A stretch of 64,000 nucleotides of DNA, taken from SZUA-309 sp965232595. Its GTDB lineage: Bacteria; Pseudomonadota; Gammaproteobacteria; Pseudomonadales; Azotimanducaceae. How positions within the stretch are numbered: position 1 is the stretch's first letter; the number at the start of each line of letters is the position of its first letter. The notes under the pieces were generated by a model. It was not told the DNA's origin and made no database searches. It was given only the letters and a program-made list of their open reading frames with translations. The DNA lies in the NCBI GenBank assembly GCA_965232595.1, contig OZ246983.1:5084001-5148000 (forward strand), in the 5' to 3' direction. Both the position numbers and the translations under genes were made by a program. Positions 41,796 to 49,052 of this stretch are shown here, piece after piece.

Positions 41796-42206
41796 ATGAA
41801 GCTCGAGCACGCAAACCTCTCGGTGGAGAACACGGATGAGATGGAGCGCTTTCTGATTGCAGCGTTTCCCGACTTCCGCCGCCGCGGCGAAGGGCTGGAC
41901 GGCCAGGGGCGGCCCTGGCGCCACGTGGGCAACGACGAGTTCTACGTTGCGCTGCAGACAGTCCCACACAACGTACATCGGACCCCCTACGGCAACGACA
42001 CCGGCCTCAACCACCTGGGCTGGGAGGTAGAGGATCTGGAATCGCTGGTGGTGCGCATGCAGGCTGCCGGATTCAAGCCCAACCTGTCGGCAGACGAGCA
42101 CCCGGCGAGAAACCGGCGCTACTTCTACGATCCGGACGGCAACGACTGGGAGTTCGTGCAGTACCTGAGCGCCGATCTCGAGGAGCGGAACGATTACAGC
42201 CGTTGA
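41796..42206 (+). CDS. VOC-family (glyoxalase/dioxygenase-like) protein
   Basis: 136 residues, preceded by AAGGAGA. It is one VOC module: MKLEHANLSVENTDEMERFLIAAFPDF, then TGLNHLGWEVEDLESLVVRMQAAGF and RRYFYDPDGNDWEFVQYL, with His5, a central His and the C-terminal Glu positioned as metal ligands. It might be a glyoxalase, fosfomycin-resistance-like or isomerase protein. It is divergent from the SufR-like gene and overlaps the proposed start of the questin-oxidase-like gene. Confidence 0.9.
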   Translation: MKLEHANLSVENTDEMERFLIAAFPDFRRRGEGLDGQGRPWRHVGNDEFYVALQTVPHNVHRTPYGNDTGLNHLGWEVEDLESLVVRMQAAGFKPNLSADEHPARNRRYFYDPDGNDWEFVQYLSADLEERNDYSR

Positions 42207-43188
42207 TCAAGGCAGCCGCGCGGCTGCCGTCGACCCGGCCGTCGACCCGGCCGTCGACCCGGCCGTCGCCAGGGCGATCGAGGACCACCATCGAAGGTTC
42301 AGCCCCCTGTACGACGGCTATCTGAGCGATCACGGGCCCATGGGCGCACTGGCGCTGCACGGCCTCGGACGGGCGCCGGACGAGGTGCTCGACTGGTACC
42401 AGCGCTACTGCGCGCGTTTGGATCCGGCGGAAACCGCAACGAGCGACTTTCGCTCGCTCCTCGATGAGACGGAGCACGAACTTCGCCGCGAGGGTGCCGA
42501 GGCGCTCCTGGCGAAATGCCTTCCGGGCCTGATCTCCGGTTGGGCGAGAAACGCCTACCATCCCCTGATCCGTCTCGCCTACGGCTATCACTTTCAGATC
42601 GATGGTGAGGTCGCCGCCGGCCTGGCGTATATGAAGTGGTGCGGCCCGGATCCTCAGCTGGAGGCGTTGGCAACCAGAGCTGCCGAAGGGGATCCTGGAG
42701 AACCGCTCGAAGCGCTCTCGGCAGTCGCCGACGCCGCCACGAGGGTGGCGCCCGGGCGCCGGTTCGATGACTGCCTGCGGACGGTGATCGCGCACCCGGC
42801 ATTCGCCGCTGTCGCCCGACGTTACCCCGACGCGCTGCCCCGCATCAGCCGAATGGCGCTCAGCGTCTTCGACCAGACGCATGACTTCTTCGCTCTGCAT
42901 CTGGTCACCGGCGCCCATGCCTACAGGGTGCTGTATCCCTTCGCTGGCGCGCTTCGGGACGAGATTTTCAGTCTCGGCATCTTCGCCGGCTACGCATCGG
43001 TGGGCGCGCCGTCTTTCGAAGTCGACCTGACCGCTGAGACCCCTCCGCCAACGTCCGCAACCCTGGTCGGGGCGCTGCAGTCGGACGATGACCACGACAT
43101 CAAGCTGGCATACAGTGCGCTGAGCCAGGCGCGCTTCTATCAGGATGCTGCCTACCTCGAGGCAGCTGAACGCTACCTCGAGCGCTGA
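42193..43188 (+). CDS. questin-oxidase-like protein (probable ATT start)
   Basis: The family homology begins well before the first ATG (42340): RAIEDHHRRFSPLYDGYLSDHGPMGALALHGLGRAPDEVLDWYQRY is continuous in frame back to 42169. No ATG, GTG or TTG lies between the stop at 42166-42168 and 42340. An ATT at 42193 sits 7 bases after GAGGAG (42180-42185), giving about 331 residues, a usual family length. The rest (YHPLIRLAYGYHFQ, RAALSVFDQ-like TGAHAYRVLYPF, SDDDHDIKLAYSALSQARFY) fits DUF4243/questin oxidase, which carries out Baeyer-Villiger-type ring opening in fungi. The bacterial substrate is unknown. Initiation at ATT is inferred. Confidence 0.8.
   Translation: MTAVDQGSRAAAVDPAVDPAVDPAVARAIEDHHRRFSPLYDGYLSDHGPMGALALHGLGRAPDEVLDWYQRYCARLDPAETATSDFRSLLDETEHELRREGAEALLAKCLPGLISGWARNAYHPLIRLAYGYHFQIDGEVAAGLAYMKWCGPDPQLEALATRAAEGDPGEPLEALSAVADAATRVAPGRRFDDCLRTVIAHPAFAAVARRYPDALPRISRMALSVFDQTHDFFALHLVTGAHAYRVLYPFAGALRDEIFSLGIFAGYASVGAPSFEVDLTAETPPPTSATLVGALQSDDDHDIKLAYSALSQARFYQDAAYLEAAERYLER
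42229..42264 (+). repeat. three perfect 12-bp tandem repeats
   Basis: GTCGACCCGGCC occurs three times head to tail (42229, 42241, 42253), coding for repeated Val-Asp-Pro-Ala near the N-terminus of the questin-oxidase-like protein. Because the unit is a multiple of three, copy-number change would vary length without frameshift. Confidence 0.95.
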
Positions 43189-43195
43189 TCCCGCA

Positions 43196-43213
43196 ACGCC
43201 TCAGTGGAGGCGT
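43196..43213. terminator. hairpin between convergent genes
   Basis: ACGCCTC (43196-43202), loop AGTG, GAGGCGT (43207-43213): a perfect 7-bp stem between the stops of the questin-oxidase-like (43188) and carotenoid-oxygenase (43217) genes. It lacks a T-run, so its terminator role is tentative. Confidence 0.5.
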
Positions 43214-43216
43214 GCC

Positions 43217-44623
43217 TCAGTCGTTGTACTTCCAGTTGCCGTGAAAGCCGTAAGGGACCCGATGCGGCAGCTCGGCGCAGGCCAGGGGACCGTCCGCCAC
43301 GTTCTGCGCGTCGAACACCGCCAGGTCGCTGCGGTTTTCCGCCGCCCGGTAAACCGTGGAGAGCAGGTAACCCTCGCCTTCCGGCGCGTCTTTGGCTTTG
43401 GGCACGAACACCGGCTCACCGGTCCGATCACCCTCAGGCAGCGCGTAGAGCGACTTGTCACCAGCCTCGAAGTCGTGATGGACGATGGCATCGAAGCCAA
43501 GCCCGCCGTCCTTGGTCGTTGAAGCGGCGTAGTAGCCGTGCCGGTAGTCGAGACCGGCAAAGCGCTCGTCGAGCCGCGGGAACTCGCCCGTGATGTCGTC
43601 CAGGTAGGTCCGCTTCACCGAGTTGCTGTTGTCACCGAGATCGATCTCCCACTCACAGAGGCGCGCGTTTGCTTTCTGCGGGTCTGGTGAGGAGCCGTCC
43701 ACGTGCGGGAACAGCGGCGCCTCTTCAAACTGCATCACGTGGGCGATGATTTTGTTGCCCCGGGTGTAGGCGTTCAGCGGGTGGAACACGTAGCACGGAT
43801 CGGTCTCGAACCAGCGCATGTCGTCCACCGAGCCGTTTCTCGGCATCACGCCGATGTGTGTGCCTTTCTCAGGCTCCCAGGCGAACGCCGGCTGCCCTTT
43901 CATCGCCCGGTCCAGGCTCCCGGTGAGCGGGAAAATCGGGAAGATCACGTGCTCATCGGTGGTGATGAAGTCGTGCACCATGCTCGCGTAGGGCGCCTGG
44001 AACTGCTCGGACCGGGTCAGCTTGCCCTCGGCGTCGACCACCTGGTAGCTGACACCCTTGCCGAAGGGCCCGTCCACCATGTAGCCGAAGAAGAGCATCT
44101 CGCCACTCTCCGGATCCATCTTCGGGTGCGCGGTCATCGGCCCTTCGAGCGCGCCGTCGAAGGTCCAGGCACCGAGCGATTCCAACGTGTCCGGCTCCAC
44201 GGCGAACGGCGCGTGGCCTTCTTCCAGCGCCAGCAGCTTGCCGCCGTGCCAGACCACGTTGGTGTTGGCCAGGCCGTCCGTTTCGACGCCGGCAACCCGC
44301 TGGTCGTTCTCCATGGGGTTGAAAGCGCTGAACAGCGCCTCGCCAGCTTCGTGCTCGAGATTCCACTTCACCGTGCGCATCCAGCGGTTCGAGTAGCTCA
44401 CCTGACCGTTCTGGATGTGAAATCGGTGCAGCATGCCGTCGCCACCGAACCAGTGGTGCTGACCGCGAGGCGGGAACTGCGGATCAGGGCCGTTACGGAA
44501 GTAGGTAACGTCCAGATCTTCCGGCAGCTCGCCGCGGATGATCACGTCGGGCACGTCGCACTCCATGCGAATGGGAGCGAAGTTGCCGCGCAGCTGCGGG
44601 TGGTTGGGATAAGGTTTCGCCAT
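43217..44623 (-). CDS. carotenoid/apocarotenoid cleavage oxygenase (RPE65 family)
   Basis: 468 residues. The four iron-binding histidines are in recognisable places: MTAHPKMDPESG, MVHDFITTDEHVIFPIFP, YVFHPLNAYTRGNKIIAHV and, at the C-terminus, PYGFHGNWKYND (His461). It cleaves a carotenoid, apocarotenoid, stilbene or lignin-derived alkene double bond with O2. In bacteria rich in aromatic catabolism, lignostilbene or isoeugenol-type substrates are as likely as carotenoids. It is a single gene with no obvious partner. Confidence 0.95.
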   Translation of the reverse strand: MAKPYPNHPQLRGNFAPIRMECDVPDVIIRGELPEDLDVTYFRNGPDPQFPPRGQHHWFGGDGMLHRFHIQNGQVSYSNRWMRTVKWNLEHEAGEALFSAFNPMENDQRVAGVETDGLANTNVVWHGGKLLALEEGHAPFAVEPDTLESLGAWTFDGALEGPMTAHPKMDPESGEMLFFGYMVDGPFGKGVSYQVVDAEGKLTRSEQFQAPYASMVHDFITTDEHVIFPIFPLTGSLDRAMKGQPAFAWEPEKGTHIGVMPRNGSVDDMRWFETDPCYVFHPLNAYTRGNKIIAHVMQFEEAPLFPHVDGSSPDPQKANARLCEWEIDLGDNSNSVKRTYLDDITGEFPRLDERFAGLDYRHGYYAASTTKDGGLGFDAIVHHDFEAGDKSLYALPEGDRTGEPVFVPKAKDAPEGEGYLLSTVYRAAENRSDLAVFDAQNVADGPLACAELPHRVPYGFHGNWKYND

Positions 44624-44682
44624 GACTGTTTCGCCTGTTTCTCGTCTGAAGGGTGATTGCGCTCAGTGTAGCAGGACGCCGT

Positions 44683-45966
44683 TCAACCGCTGTAGAGCCG
44701 GTTGTAGCGAGCTCTCGCTTCCTGGCCAACCGGACCATCCGATTGGCCTGCCGCCTGGTAGTAGCGACCGGCCAGGTCCGTGTTGCCTTCCGCTTCCGCG
44801 ATCTTGCCGAGCTCCAGATAGGCGATGGTGGTCGGCAGCAGCTCCACCGAGGCGTTCAGGTCAGCCTTGGCCTGCGCCCGATTGCCCTGCCCCACGTAGC
44901 TCATGCCGCGACCGAGGTAGTGGCCGTAAAAACCATCGTCGCGCTCGATCGCCCGGTTGTAGTTGATGATGGCGTCGCCGAAGCGGCCCTGCTCGTAGCG
45001 GATGTCTCCGCGCAGCGCGTGAAAGGTGGGCTCGGCGTTCTGCATCGCCAGCGCCGCCTCCGCCAGTTCCAGCGCTTCTTCGGTCCTGCCCTCTCTGAAG
45101 GCCTGCCGGCCCTGGTCCGCTTTTGCGTAGGCCTCCTTGTCAGCGCGCAAGGTGCGGATAGCGTTCTGGTAGCGGTCGGAGCCGTACTCACCACCGGCGA
45201 AGCCTTCGCTGCGCAGGGTCTCCACCAGCCCGCGGTTGTTCTGCACCCGCTCGGAAGACGCCGGGTGGCTGGCCAGCATGCCTTCCAGCCAGCTGGCTTC
45301 CCGGCCATCCGACAGCTTCAGGAAGGTCTCCTGCAGGGTGACCGCCGCGTAGGGGTCATAGCCTGCTTCCGCCAGCATCCGGGTGCCGTAGTAGTCAGCT
45401 TCGCGCTCCGCATCGCGCCCGTACTTGGTGTTCACCAGGCTGGCCGCCATCTGGGCGCTCTGCATGACGGTATTGCCGAGGCCCGACCCCTGAACGCCGA
45501 CTGCCGTGGCAACCAGCGCCCCCTGCAGCAGCATGCCACGCTCGATCTGCTTGGCGCCGTGACGGGCAGCGGCATGCACCACCTCGTGGCCGAGCACAGC
45601 GGCGAGCTCCGCTTCGTTCCGGAGCTCCACCAGGAGCCCGCGATTGATGGCCAGCTTGCCGCCAGGCAGCGCCCAGGCGTTGGGAATGGAGCTGTTCAGC
45701 ACCACGAACTCATAGGGCAGGTTGATGTTGCTGTGCACGGCAACCCGCTGACCCACCTGGGTCACGTACTCGACCAGCTCCGGGTCAACCACGTACTGGC
45801 CGCCCTGCATCTGCTGGGCCGGAACGTACTGCTCCTCGCCGATGGCGATCTGCTGCGCGGTGCTGACGAAGCCTACCTCCGACTGGCCGGTGACCGGATT
45901 GGTCACGCAGCCGCCTAGCGCCAATAAGATCAATAAAAACAGAGAGTTAAGTGCTACGAGGGGCAT
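44683..45966 (-). CDS. M48-family metalloprotease lipoprotein with TPR domain
   Basis: 427 residues from the ATG at 45964-45966; the frame to 46038 is a less likely extension. It has a lipobox (LLALGGC, Cys20), zinc-binding HEVVH (His127, Glu128, His131) in LAAVLGHEVVHAAARHG, and the downstream Glu ligand in DAEREADYYG. A C-terminal TPR-like region (FREGRTEEALELAEAALAMQNAEPTFHALRGDIRYEQGRFGDAIINYNRAI) follows. This is the BepA/YfgC-like build: an envelope quality-control protease in the periplasm, attached to a membrane. Confidence 0.95.
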   Translation of the reverse strand: MPLVALNSLFLLILLALGGCVTNPVTGQSEVGFVSTAQQIAIGEEQYVPAQQMQGGQYVVDPELVEYVTQVGQRVAVHSNINLPYEFVVLNSSIPNAWALPGGKLAINRGLLVELRNEAELAAVLGHEVVHAAARHGAKQIERGMLLQGALVATAVGVQGSGLGNTVMQSAQMAASLVNTKYGRDAEREADYYGTRMLAEAGYDPYAAVTLQETFLKLSDGREASWLEGMLASHPASSERVQNNRGLVETLRSEGFAGGEYGSDRYQNAIRTLRADKEAYAKADQGRQAFREGRTEEALELAEAALAMQNAEPTFHALRGDIRYEQGRFGDAIINYNRAIERDDGFYGHYLGRGMSYVGQGNRAQAKADLNASVELLPTTIAYLELGKIAEAEGNTDLAGRYYQAAGQSDGPVGQEARARYNRLYSG

Positions 45967-46102
45967 GCGATTTCCTTTACCGAGCGGGGGGTGCGGGCGG
46001 TCCATATTACTTCCAGAATTGATTCTGCCTTCCTCCACAGTCGGGCACTAGTATGCAATCCGTATTGTTGGTTTAGACCCATCGACTGAGTAAAGGATCC
46101 GC

Positions 46103-46243
46103 GTGAACCGGAAAGCAGACCTGAATTCTCCTCGCCCTGTCGAGGCGGTTGCGGAAGCACCGCTGTCCAAGGCTGAAAGCGCCCTACTCCTCGGCGCGCT
46201 CTTTGCCCTGGCAGTCAGCCTGGCTTCCTTCACCACCCTCTAA
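46103..46243 (+). CDS. 46-residue single-pass membrane protein
   Basis: A GTG at 46103, preceded by AAAGGATCC, opens 46 residues. The only upstream in-frame codon is a stop at 46091. The protein begins with a charged stretch (NRKADLNSPRPVEAV) and ends in a hydrophobic helix (ALLLGALFALAVSLASFTTL). It is followed by a strong terminator at 46306, and is divergent from the M48 protease. Short membrane peptides like this often modulate envelope proteases or transporters. The family is not recognised. Confidence 0.65.
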   Translation: MNRKADLNSPRPVEAVAEAPLSKAESALLLGALFALAVSLASFTTL

Positions 46244-46305
46244 GCAGACACTGGGATCCCCACCAACGACGAACTCTCCATAGACCTTGTGATGACCAGA
46301 TGGCC

Positions 46306-46332
46306 AACCCCGCAACCTGCGGGGTTTTTTTT
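46306..46332 (+). terminator. rho-independent terminator
   Basis: AACCCCGC (46306-46313), loop AACCT, GCGGGGTT (46319-46326), followed by T-rich sequence. It lies after the 46-residue gene and 60 bases before the glyoxalase gene. Confidence 0.93.
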
Positions 46333-46386
46333 GCCTGCAGGCCCTCTTTCTCGCTAAATTGCCGTCTCGAGAATCAAGGGGGCCGG

Positions 46387-46803
46387 ATGAAATACCTGCA
46401 CACCATGGTCCGGGTGACCGACCTGGACGAATCGATCGCGTTCTACTCAACCTTAGGACTTGAAGAGCTGCGCCGTCACGAGGTGGAGGCTGGCCGGTTT
46501 ACGCTGGTTTTCCTTGCCGCCCCGGGCGATACGAGCGCGCAGGTAGAGCTCACCTACAACTGGGACCCGGAAGCGCTGGAAGGCGGTCGCAACTTCGGCC
46601 ACCTCGCCTACGCGGTCGACAACATTTACGAGCTCTGCCAGAAGCTGATGGACGCCGGCATCACCATCAACCGGCCGCCAAGAGACGGCCGCATGGCCTT
46701 TGTCCGCTCTCCGGACGGCATCTCCGTCGAGCTGCTCCAGGCGGGTGAGGCGCTGCCGCCAGCAGCACCCTGGACAGAGATGGACAACGTCGGCGAGTGG
46801 TAG
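46387..46803 (+). CDS. lactoylglutathione lyase-like VOC protein (glyoxalase I)
   Basis: 138 residues from the ATG at 46387, with GGGGGCCGG upstream; the frame to 46300 overlaps the terminator. The GloA signature is clear: YLHTMVRVTDLDESIAFYSTLGLEELRRHE, VELTYNW, FGHLAYAVDNIYELCQKLMDAGITINRPPRDGRMAFVRSPDGISVELLQ, with His, Glu, His, Glu as metal ligands. It probably isomerises the methylglyoxal-glutathione hemithioacetal. It is followed by a GST in the same direction. Confidence 0.93.
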   Translation: MKYLHTMVRVTDLDESIAFYSTLGLEELRRHEVEAGRFTLVFLAAPGDTSAQVELTYNWDPEALEGGRNFGHLAYAVDNIYELCQKLMDAGITINRPPRDGRMAFVRSPDGISVELLQAGEALPPAAPWTEMDNVGEW

Positions 46804-46867
46804 CAGCGCTCCGCTCGAACGCAGAAGCAGATTCTTAACCAACGTAGATCCTTATAAGGGGGGACTC

Positions 46868-47479
46868 ATGAAGCTACACAACTCTCTCGGACCCAACCCG
46901 CAGGTGGTCCGCATGTTCGCCGCCGAACGCGGCATCGACCTGGACAAGGTGGAAGTGGACATCATGGCCGGGGAGAACCGCCAGGAAGCCTACCTGGCGA
47001 AAAATCCTGCCGGCCAGCTGCCGGCGCTCGAGCTGGACGACGGCACGGTGATCTCGGAGGTCACGGCGATCTGCGAGTATCTCGATGAGGTGGCGGACGG
47101 CTCGCCGCTGCTCGGCAGCAGCCCGGCAGAAAAGGCGCAGTCACGCATGTGGACCCGGCGGGTCGACCTGGGCATCTGCGAACCGCTCGCCAACGGCTTC
47201 CGTTTCGCCGAGGGCCTGGACATGTTCAAGACCCGGATGCTGACGCGTCCGGAGGCAGCGGAGGGGCTCAAGGCCCTGGCCCAGGACAAGCTCGGCTGGC
47301 TGGATGGGCAGCTGGCGGGCAGGGACTTCATCGGCGGTGACAGCGTCGGCCTGGCTGACATTCTGCTGTTCTGCTTTCTGGCTTTCGGCGCCAATGTGGG
47401 CCAGCCGCTGAATCCGGAGAATAAAAACGTTGCTGCCTGGTTCGAACGCATGCAGAGCCGACCCAGCGCAACCGCCTGA
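46868..47479 (+). CDS. glutathione S-transferase
   Basis: 203 residues from the ATG at 46868, preceded by AAGGGGGG. Typical GST: MKLHNSLGPNPQVVRMFAAERGIDLDKVEVD, KNPAGQLPALELDDGTVISEVTAICEYLDEV (cis-Pro and the glutathione-binding Ser/Glu) and GGDSVGLADILLFCFLAFG. It lies 64 bases after the glyoxalase gene and ends before a terminator, so the two genes form a detoxification unit. Confidence 0.95.
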   Translation: MKLHNSLGPNPQVVRMFAAERGIDLDKVEVDIMAGENRQEAYLAKNPAGQLPALELDDGTVISEVTAICEYLDEVADGSPLLGSSPAEKAQSRMWTRRVDLGICEPLANGFRFAEGLDMFKTRMLTRPEAAEGLKALAQDKLGWLDGQLAGRDFIGGDSVGLADILLFCFLAFGANVGQPLNPENKNVAAWFERMQSRPSATA

Positions 47480-47491
47480 TACCTGCCACAG

Positions 47492-47519
47492 CGAGCCGCC
47501 GTCCCGGCGGCTCGTTTTT
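47492..47519 (+). terminator. rho-independent terminator
   Basis: CGAGCCGCC (47492-47500), loop GTCCC, GGCGGCTCG (47506-47514), then TTTTT (47515-47519). It closes the glyoxalase-GST unit. Confidence 0.95.
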
Positions 47520-47849
47520 CCCGCTACCTGTCCCCCTGTCTGTGGCGAGGTCTCTAACGAGACTCAGTTTTCGCCTAAGCTTCCGTTTTCTATAGATTTT
47601 TCACGGTTTGACGACACCGCGATCGGTATCGTTCCGGCTGAGGCTGTGGGAATCCCCTAACTGGATCGAATAAGCATATTGTGTTACTTTTCGTAGCATT
47701 CTGGAGACGTCCAGACATTTCGTTCCGAGCAGTACCCGCTTTAAGAAGCAAGAGTTATAAGTAACCGGACTAAGTTCGGCCGGGCGCCGCCGCTACGCGA
47801 CCGCTCCGGGACCGAGCAACCGACCGAAAAGCCAACGGAAGGGCCCCGC
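47520..47849 (+). other. 330-base intergenic region upstream of the second RND pump
   Basis: No gene is supported here. It contains an AT-richer patch (about 47570-47720) with several weak -10-like sequences and an inverted repeat CTGGA-GACG-TCCAG (47701-47714). This probably holds the promoter and a regulator site for the pump operon, but no confident promoter could be assigned. Confidence 0.5.
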
Positions 47850-49052
47850 ATGCGCACCACCTACATCACCGCCATCCTCATCGCTCTGGCCATCGGTGCA
47901 TGGCTCTTCTCCGGGCAGCTCGGCGAAGACAGCACGCCGGTCACCCACGACTCGCTCGCCGAGCAGAATCGGCAGGCGAAAGCTCAGCAGGCCGACCAGG
48001 AGCCAACCCGGGTTCGGGCCCGCGTGATTCAGGCATCGCCGCAGCTGCAGCACGTCGTGCTGCGCGGCAAGACCGAAAACAAGCGCACCGTGAGCGTCAA
48101 GGCGGAAACCGCAGGCCGCATCATCGACCGGCCGGTGGAGCGCGGCACCGCCGTCGAGGAAGGTGACCTGCTCTGCCAGATCTCCATGGAGGATCGTTAC
48201 GCCTCGCTGACCCAATCCCGGGAAGCGCTGAACCAGGCGAAGATCGAGTACGAGGGTAGCCTCAAGCTCAAGGAGCGTGGCTATCAGTCGGAAACCGCCA
48301 TCGCCCAGGCGAAAGCGGCGCTGGCCGCGGCAGAAGCCAACCTGAAGCGGGCCGAGATCGATGTGCAGCGCACCTACATCCGCGCGCCCTTCGCCGGCGT
48401 CGTCGAAGACGTGCACTCAGAGGTGGGTGACTACGTATCCCCGGGTTCCGCCTGCGTTACCGTGGTCGATCTAAACCCCATGCTGCTGGTTGGACGGGTC
48501 GCAGAAAAAGACGTGCAGCTGCTGAAGGTGGACACTCAGGTCACCGGCGTGCTCAGCGATGGCAGCACCGTGCAGGGCCCTGTTGCTTTCGTCGGCGCGC
48601 AGAGCGACCCCTCGACCCGCACCTACGCGGTTGAGATCGAGGTTCCGAACGCCGACTACGAGCTCCGTTCCGGCCTCACCACCGAGATCCGCATCCCGGT
48701 GGCAGAGGTCATGGCCCACAAGATCAGCCCGGCGCTGTTTGCGCTGGATGACGAAGGGCGCATCGGCGTGCGCATCATCAATGAGCAGGGCACCGTGGAG
48801 TTCCACCACGTGACCATCGTTCGCGACGAGCCGGACGGCGTCTGGGTGGCCGGCCTGCCGGAAGTGGCAACCCTGATTACCGTCGGCCAGGAACTGGTTG
48901 TGCCCGGCGAGCTGGTGGAAGTGGACTTCGAAGCCAGCGGCGAGATGCCGGCGCACCGCGACGCCAATCCGGACGGTGACGACATGAGCGGCCGGGAGGC
49001 ACCTGCTGTAGCCACTGGCGGATCGCTGCAGATGAGCGCCAACGCCCCATGA
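47850..49052 (+). CDS. RND efflux periplasmic adaptor (membrane fusion protein)
   Basis: 400 residues, preceded by GGAAGGG. An N-terminal membrane helix (YITAILIALAIGAWLFSG) is followed by lipoyl halves (VSVKAETAGRIIDRPVERGTAVEEGDLLCQI and RAPFAGVVEDVHSEVGDYVSPGSACVTVV) that flank an alpha-hairpin with LTQSREALNQAKIEYEGSLKLKERGYQSETAIAQAKAALAAAEANLKRAEID, and a beta-barrel domain. It overlaps the permease by 4 bases. It differs from the adaptor at 11094, so the two pumps are not recent duplicates. Confidence 0.95.
   Translation: MRTTYITAILIALAIGAWLFSGQLGEDSTPVTHDSLAEQNRQAKAQQADQEPTRVRARVIQASPQLQHVVLRGKTENKRTVSVKAETAGRIIDRPVERGTAVEEGDLLCQISMEDRYASLTQSREALNQAKIEYEGSLKLKERGYQSETAIAQAKAALAAAEANLKRAEIDVQRTYIRAPFAGVVEDVHSEVGDYVSPGSACVTVVDLNPMLLVGRVAEKDVQLLKVDTQVTGVLSDGSTVQGPVAFVGAQSDPSTRTYAVEIEVPNADYELRSGLTTEIRIPVAEVMAHKISPALFALDDEGRIGVRIINEQGTVEFHHVTIVRDEPDGVWVAGLPEVATLITVGQELVVPGELVEVDFEASGEMPAHRDANPDGDDMSGREAPAVATGGSLQMSANAP

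Noticed and set aside
42229..42264. CRISPR-like array
   Set aside because: The repeats are 12-bp head-to-tail units without spacers inside a reading frame.
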